Source: an uncultured Eubacteriales bacterium (GTDB lineage Bacteria > Bacillota > Clostridia > Oscillospirales > Acutalibacteraceae). Taken from it: a stretch of 33,887 nucleotides of DNA. The position numbers and the translations under genes were made by a program. Below the pieces are notes generated by a model. It had not been told where the DNA came from. It searched no databases and saw nothing but the letters and a program-made list of their open reading frames with translations. Position 1 is the first letter of the stretch; every line of letters starts with the position of its first letter. Location of the stretch: the NCBI GenBank assembly GCA_948762645.1, contig CAQBRY010000006.1, positions 1 to 33,887 of the forward strand, read 5' to 3'. This document shows, in pieces, positions 31,227 to 33,887 of the stretch.

Positions 31227-32276
31227 TTGGATAAGCGGTCATGCTGTCTGGTACTAGCTGCCGGAGAAGGAACTCGGATGAGATCAGAAGCTCCAAAAGT
31301 TTTGTGCGAGGTTCTTTTTAAACCTATGATAGGCTGGGTTTTAGATACTGTAAAAAATTGCGGCATAAAGAATACGTGTGTGGTAACGGGATATAAAAGT
31401 GAAGTTTTAAAAGATTATTTAAGCTCTCAAGATAATGAATGTGAATTTGCGTATCAAGAGGAGCGAAAAGGGACTGCTCATGCGGTAATGACGGCCTTGA
31501 ATTTTTTACAAAGATATATAAATACGGATATATTGATTTTGGGAGGCGATTCCCCTTTTATAGATGAAAAGACTGTAAAAGAATCTTATAAACTTCATTT
31601 AGAAAAAGGAAATTCAGCCACTATTATAACAGCTATGGTTGAAAATCCCTTAGGATACGGTAGAATTCTAAGAAATCAAATTACAGAAAAAGTTGAAGCC
31701 ATAATCGAGGAAAAAGATGCATCTTTGAATCAGAAGAAAGTAAAAGAAGTAAATTCCGGGATGTATTGGTTTAAAGTCCGTGACCTAATAGATTCACTCG
31801 GGGATATATCCGAGGAAAATGCTCAAAAAGAATATTATCTTACTTCTATTATAAAAATTTTTATAGAAAAAAATTTAAAAGTTTCAGCATATAAATCTTT
31901 ATCAAGCGATATTGTCTTGGGGGCGAATGATTGTAGTCAACTCCAGACTCTAAATGAAATAGCTAGAAAGAATATAATATATAATTTTCTAAATGAAGGT
32001 GTGAATATACCTTGCTTAGATGGAGTGATGATAGGAAAAGACGTAAAAATAGATCCTAGCACAACAATTCTTCCCAATACTATCTTATCCGGAAAGACAA
32101 ATATAGGAAAAAACTGTATAGTAGGACCTTGTTGCGAGATTATAGATTGTACTATAGGAGATGGATGTGATATAAAATTTAGTTTTTGCAAGAAAAGTAG
32201 TATCTCGGAAAACAGGGTCATAGGGCCTTTTGAATCAATTACAAACAGATGTAATGCTTTTAGCGTAAGTATATAA
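31227..32276 (+). CDS. glmU: GlmU-type UDP-GlcNAc pyrophosphorylase lacking the acetyltransferase half
   Basis: 349 residues, TTG start at 31227 (GGGAGGGG upstream; the earlier TTG at 31209 contains this site and is rejected). The N-terminal uridylyltransferase domain is complete: LVLAAGEGTRMRSEAPKVL (7-25), GTAHAVMTAL, GGDSPFID and NSGMYWF. About 90 residues of hexapeptide beta-helix follow, ending GPFESITNRCNAFSVSI. In full GlmU (~450 residues) the acetyltransferase catalytic residues come after this GPF..LRPG point, so they are all missing. The protein should make UDP-GlcNAc from GlcNAc-1-P but not acetylate GlcN-1-P. prs follows 38 bp later, the usual glmU-prs arrangement. Confidence 0.88.
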   Translation: MDKRSCCLVLAAGEGTRMRSEAPKVLCEVLFKPMIGWVLDTVKNCGIKNTCVVTGYKSEVLKDYLSSQDNECEFAYQEERKGTAHAVMTALNFLQRYINTDILILGGDSPFIDEKTVKESYKLHLEKGNSATIITAMVENPLGYGRILRNQITEKVEAIIEEKDASLNQKKVKEVNSGMYWFKVRDLIDSLGDISEENAQKEYYLTSIIKIFIEKNLKVSAYKSLSSDIVLGANDCSQLQTLNEIARKNIIYNFLNEGVNIPCLDGVMIGKDVKIDPSTTILPNTILSGKTNIGKNCIVGPCCEIIDCTIGDGCDIKFSFCKKSSISENRVIGPFESITNRCNAFSVSI

Positions 32277-32314
32277 ATATTAAAGAAATAATTTTTTTGG
32301 AGGATAAAAAAATA

Positions 32315-33274
32315 ATGGACTTTCAAGGCAGAAAATTAAAGGTATTTACGGCAAATTCAAATCCGGCTCTTGCAAAAAGTATAGCTGAGAATTTAGGACT
32401 TAAACTAGGGGATTCTAAAGTTACTACTTTTAGCGACGGAGAAATATCGGTATCGCTAAATGAGTCTGTTAGAGGAGCGGACTGCTACATAATACAATCC
32501 ACATGTTCTCCTACAAACGATAATCTTATGGAGCTTCTAATAATGATAGATGCTATGAAAAGAGCGTCAGCTGCCAGAATTACAGCTGTAATGCCGTATT
32601 TTGGATATGCTCGTCAAGACAGAAAAGCAAAGCCCAGAGACCCGATATCTGCAAAACTAATAGCTGATTTAATAACAACTGCCGGAGCAAATAGAGTTTT
32701 GACAGTAGATCTTCATGCCCCTCAAATACAAGGTTTTTTTAATATACCCGTAGATCATATAATTGGATCTCCTCTTTTAGCATCATTTATAAAAAATATA
32801 GAAGGATTTGACGCTAAGGAATTTACGGTTTTAGCTCCAGATTTTGGGTCCGTTACGAGAGCGCGTCAATTTGCAACTAGACTTGGATGCCCACTTGCGC
32901 TAATTGATAAAAGACGTCAAAGAGCAAATGAATGTGAAGTAATGAATATAATAGGTGACGCTCGTGATAAGAAGATTATACTTGTTGATGATATGATAGA
33001 TACGGCAGGTACGATCTGTAATGCAGCAAAGGCAATAACCGAAATAGGAGGGGCCAAAGAAGTATATGCCTACGCAACCCATGCTGTTCTTTCGGGAAAG
33101 GCCATAGAAAGACTCCAAAACAGCGTAATAAAGAAAGTAATATTTTTGGATACTATCCCAATACCAAAAGAAAAACTCATCGATAAATTTACAATAATAA
33201 GTATAGCCCCGCTTTTAGCAGAGGCTATAAAAAGAATATATACGGATAGACCAGTTTCTTCTATTTTTGATTAG
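32315..33274 (+). CDS. prs: Ribose-phosphate pyrophosphokinase (PRPP synthetase)
   Basis: 319 residues, normal for class I. ATG 32315 follows TTGGAGG; the upstream TTG at 32297 lies on the ribosome site itself. Motifs are TTFSDGEISVSL, YFGYARQDRKAKPRDPIS (ATP loop), VLTVDLHAPQIQGFF (catalytic His region) and ILVDDMIDTAGTI (PRPP-binding loop). It makes PRPP for purine, pyrimidine, His and Trp synthesis. Its last 4 bp overlap the end of the convergent gene on the minus strand. Confidence 0.97.
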   Translation: MDFQGRKLKVFTANSNPALAKSIAENLGLKLGDSKVTTFSDGEISVSLNESVRGADCYIIQSTCSPTNDNLMELLIMIDAMKRASAARITAVMPYFGYARQDRKAKPRDPISAKLIADLITTAGANRVLTVDLHAPQIQGFFNIPVDHIIGSPLLASFIKNIEGFDAKEFTVLAPDFGSVTRARQFATRLGCPLALIDKRRQRANECEVMNIIGDARDKKIILVDDMIDTAGTICNAAKAITEIGGAKEVYAYATHAVLSGKAIERLQNSVIKKVIFLDTIPIPKEKLIDKFTIISIAPLLAEAIKRIYTDRPVSSIFD

Positions 33275-33887
33275 CCTTTGGTACAGAGGTCCTCATAAAT
33301 TGCTTTAATTTTTGATTGTATATATTCCAAATCTTTTCCTACCGAACCAATATATTCTACCTTATCTGAATAATGAGTTACTTTTTTTTCAAACATTGGT
33401 TTAAACAAACGAGAGCTTGATACTGATTTTTGATTGGCTTTATAAAGCTTTGCCTTGTTGCTTTCATAATATTGTTTGCAATTATTCACTAGAGAATTTA
33501 TTGAATTATAATACTCAGATATATCAGATTCTGTTTGTTTTATTTCTGGTTTCATACTTTCATAAATATTTAAAAAATCTTGGTCTTCTTTTTTTATATT
33601 CATGCCCTTATCTTTTGATTGAGAAAGTGAGTTAGCACGAGCTCTTATTTTTGAACCCACATAATTTTTAATTTTATCGTATGCCGCGTTAGCTTTTTTT
33701 AAATAAATATTGGCAGTAGCTTTCATCTTATTTGCTTTGACTTTGAATTTTTGAAACTCGCTATCCGCCTTCTTTAATTCGGCTGCTTCTTTATCTATTT
33801 CTTGCTGTTTTTTCTTTTCTTCTTGCTGTTTCTTCTTTTCTTCTTGCTGTTTCTTCTTTTCTTCTTGCTGTTTCTTCTTTTCTTCTT
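33271..33887 (-). CDS. Coiled-coil protein with EEKKKQQ repeats (partial, N-terminus beyond window)
   Basis: The minus-strand frame is open from the right edge to TAA at 33271-33273. The visible ~204 residues start with tandem seven-residue repeats (EEKKKQQ) from 33887 to ~33801, continue as IDKEAAELKKADSEFQKFKVKANK, and end in a ~150-residue helical, Lys/Ser-rich domain (KANAAYDKIKNYVGSKIRARAN; DLEYIQSKIKAIYEDLCTKG). The ATG at 33726 is internal and has no ribosome site, so it is not taken as the start. The seven-residue period fits a long charged coiled coil. Function is unknown; candidates include a surface or cytoskeletal-like protein. No hydrophobic segment is visible. Confidence 0.7.
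   Translation of the reverse strand, partial: EEKKKQQEEKKKQQEEKKKQQEEKKKQQEIDKEAAELKKADSEFQKFKVKANKMKATANIYLKKANAAYDKIKNYVGSKIRARANSLSQSKDKGMNIKKEDQDFLNIYESMKPEIKQTESDISEYYNSINSLVNNCKQYYESNKAKLYKANQKSVSSSRLFKPMFEKKVTHYSDKVEYIGSVGKDLEYIQSKIKAIYEDLCTKG
33801..33887. repeat. 21-bp tandem repeat, four copies, running off the window
   Basis: Plus-strand unit CTTGCTGTTTCTTCTTTTCTT: exact at 33822-33842, 33843-33863 and 33864-33884, with one mismatch in 33801-33821, then CTT at the edge. On the minus strand each unit codes for seven residues (EEKKKQQ). Confidence 0.97.

Noticed and set aside
33801..33887. CRISPR-like repeats at the right edge
   Set aside because: The 21-bp units are head to tail without spacers and keep an open reading frame coding EEKKKQQ.
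1..33887. tRNA, rRNA, riboswitch or insertion sequence
   Set aside because: Gaps between genes were read for cloverleaf-like, aptamer-like and transposase patterns and none was found. Small RNAs cannot be excluded by eye.

Overview
The window is AT-rich DNA from a low-GC Gram-positive bacterium, most probably class Clostridia and plausibly near the Oscillospirales. This rests on gene neighbourhoods (gyrB/gyrA, glmU-prs, fakA-recG, an FHA-FtsW plus penicillin-binding protein pair, pyruvate phosphate dikinase), purine-rich ribosome binding sites, frequent TTG/GTG starts and sigma-A type promoters. Several broken or reduced genes (a ProA homologue without its cysteine, a GlmU without its acetyltransferase half, two clear pseudogenes) hint at a host-associated or eroding genome. 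No rRNA, tRNA, transposon or CRISPR array was seen.

Layout. 1-3727: end of gyrB, a broken zinc-ribbon microprotein gene, a YcxB-like membrane protein and gyrA. 3728-8130: accessory stretch with a 51-residue membrane peptide, a ProA-like pseudoenzyme, an anchored protein of unknown function, a twice-frameshifted leader-peptide gene, and three small genes on the minus strand. 8131-12522: three long-leader double-glycine proteins, a BcrAB-type ABC transporter on the minus strand, and a Cys-rich duplicated-module protein. 12562-15614 (minus): FHA-FtsW and a class B penicillin-binding protein. 15769-18124: dCMP deaminase, aromatic-acid-exporter-like protein and secreted transglutaminase-like protein. 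18125-19372: a tandemly duplicated leader-protein unit. 19449-21681: folate operon folE-folP-folB-folK. 21764-23438: two helical proteins of unknown function. 23618-27998: fakA, two zinc-ribbon double-glycine microproteins, recG. 28116-33274: a small frameshifted ORF, ppdK (minus), a short glmU, and prs. The right edge holds a partial coiled-coil gene with 21-bp repeats.

The most unusual content is a dispersed set of nine small genes whose products carry a Gly-Gly or Ala-Gly leader-type motif. Six have a Nif11-like leader of about 70 residues, five of them followed by a small-residue-rich membrane helix and a basic or low-complexity tail (6519, 8434, 9501, 18250, 18848) and one without an evident helix (8961). 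Three have a leader of only 15-17 residues followed by a Cys-rich, zinc-ribbon-like core (210, 25353, 25695). They sit singly or in pairs among housekeeping genes. Several have near-consensus promoters of their own, and two of these have TA-dinucleotide tracts between -35 and -10. No C39-peptidase exporter or modifying enzyme is in the window. The leader-peptide reading is therefore an inference from sequence architecture, not a demonstrated system.
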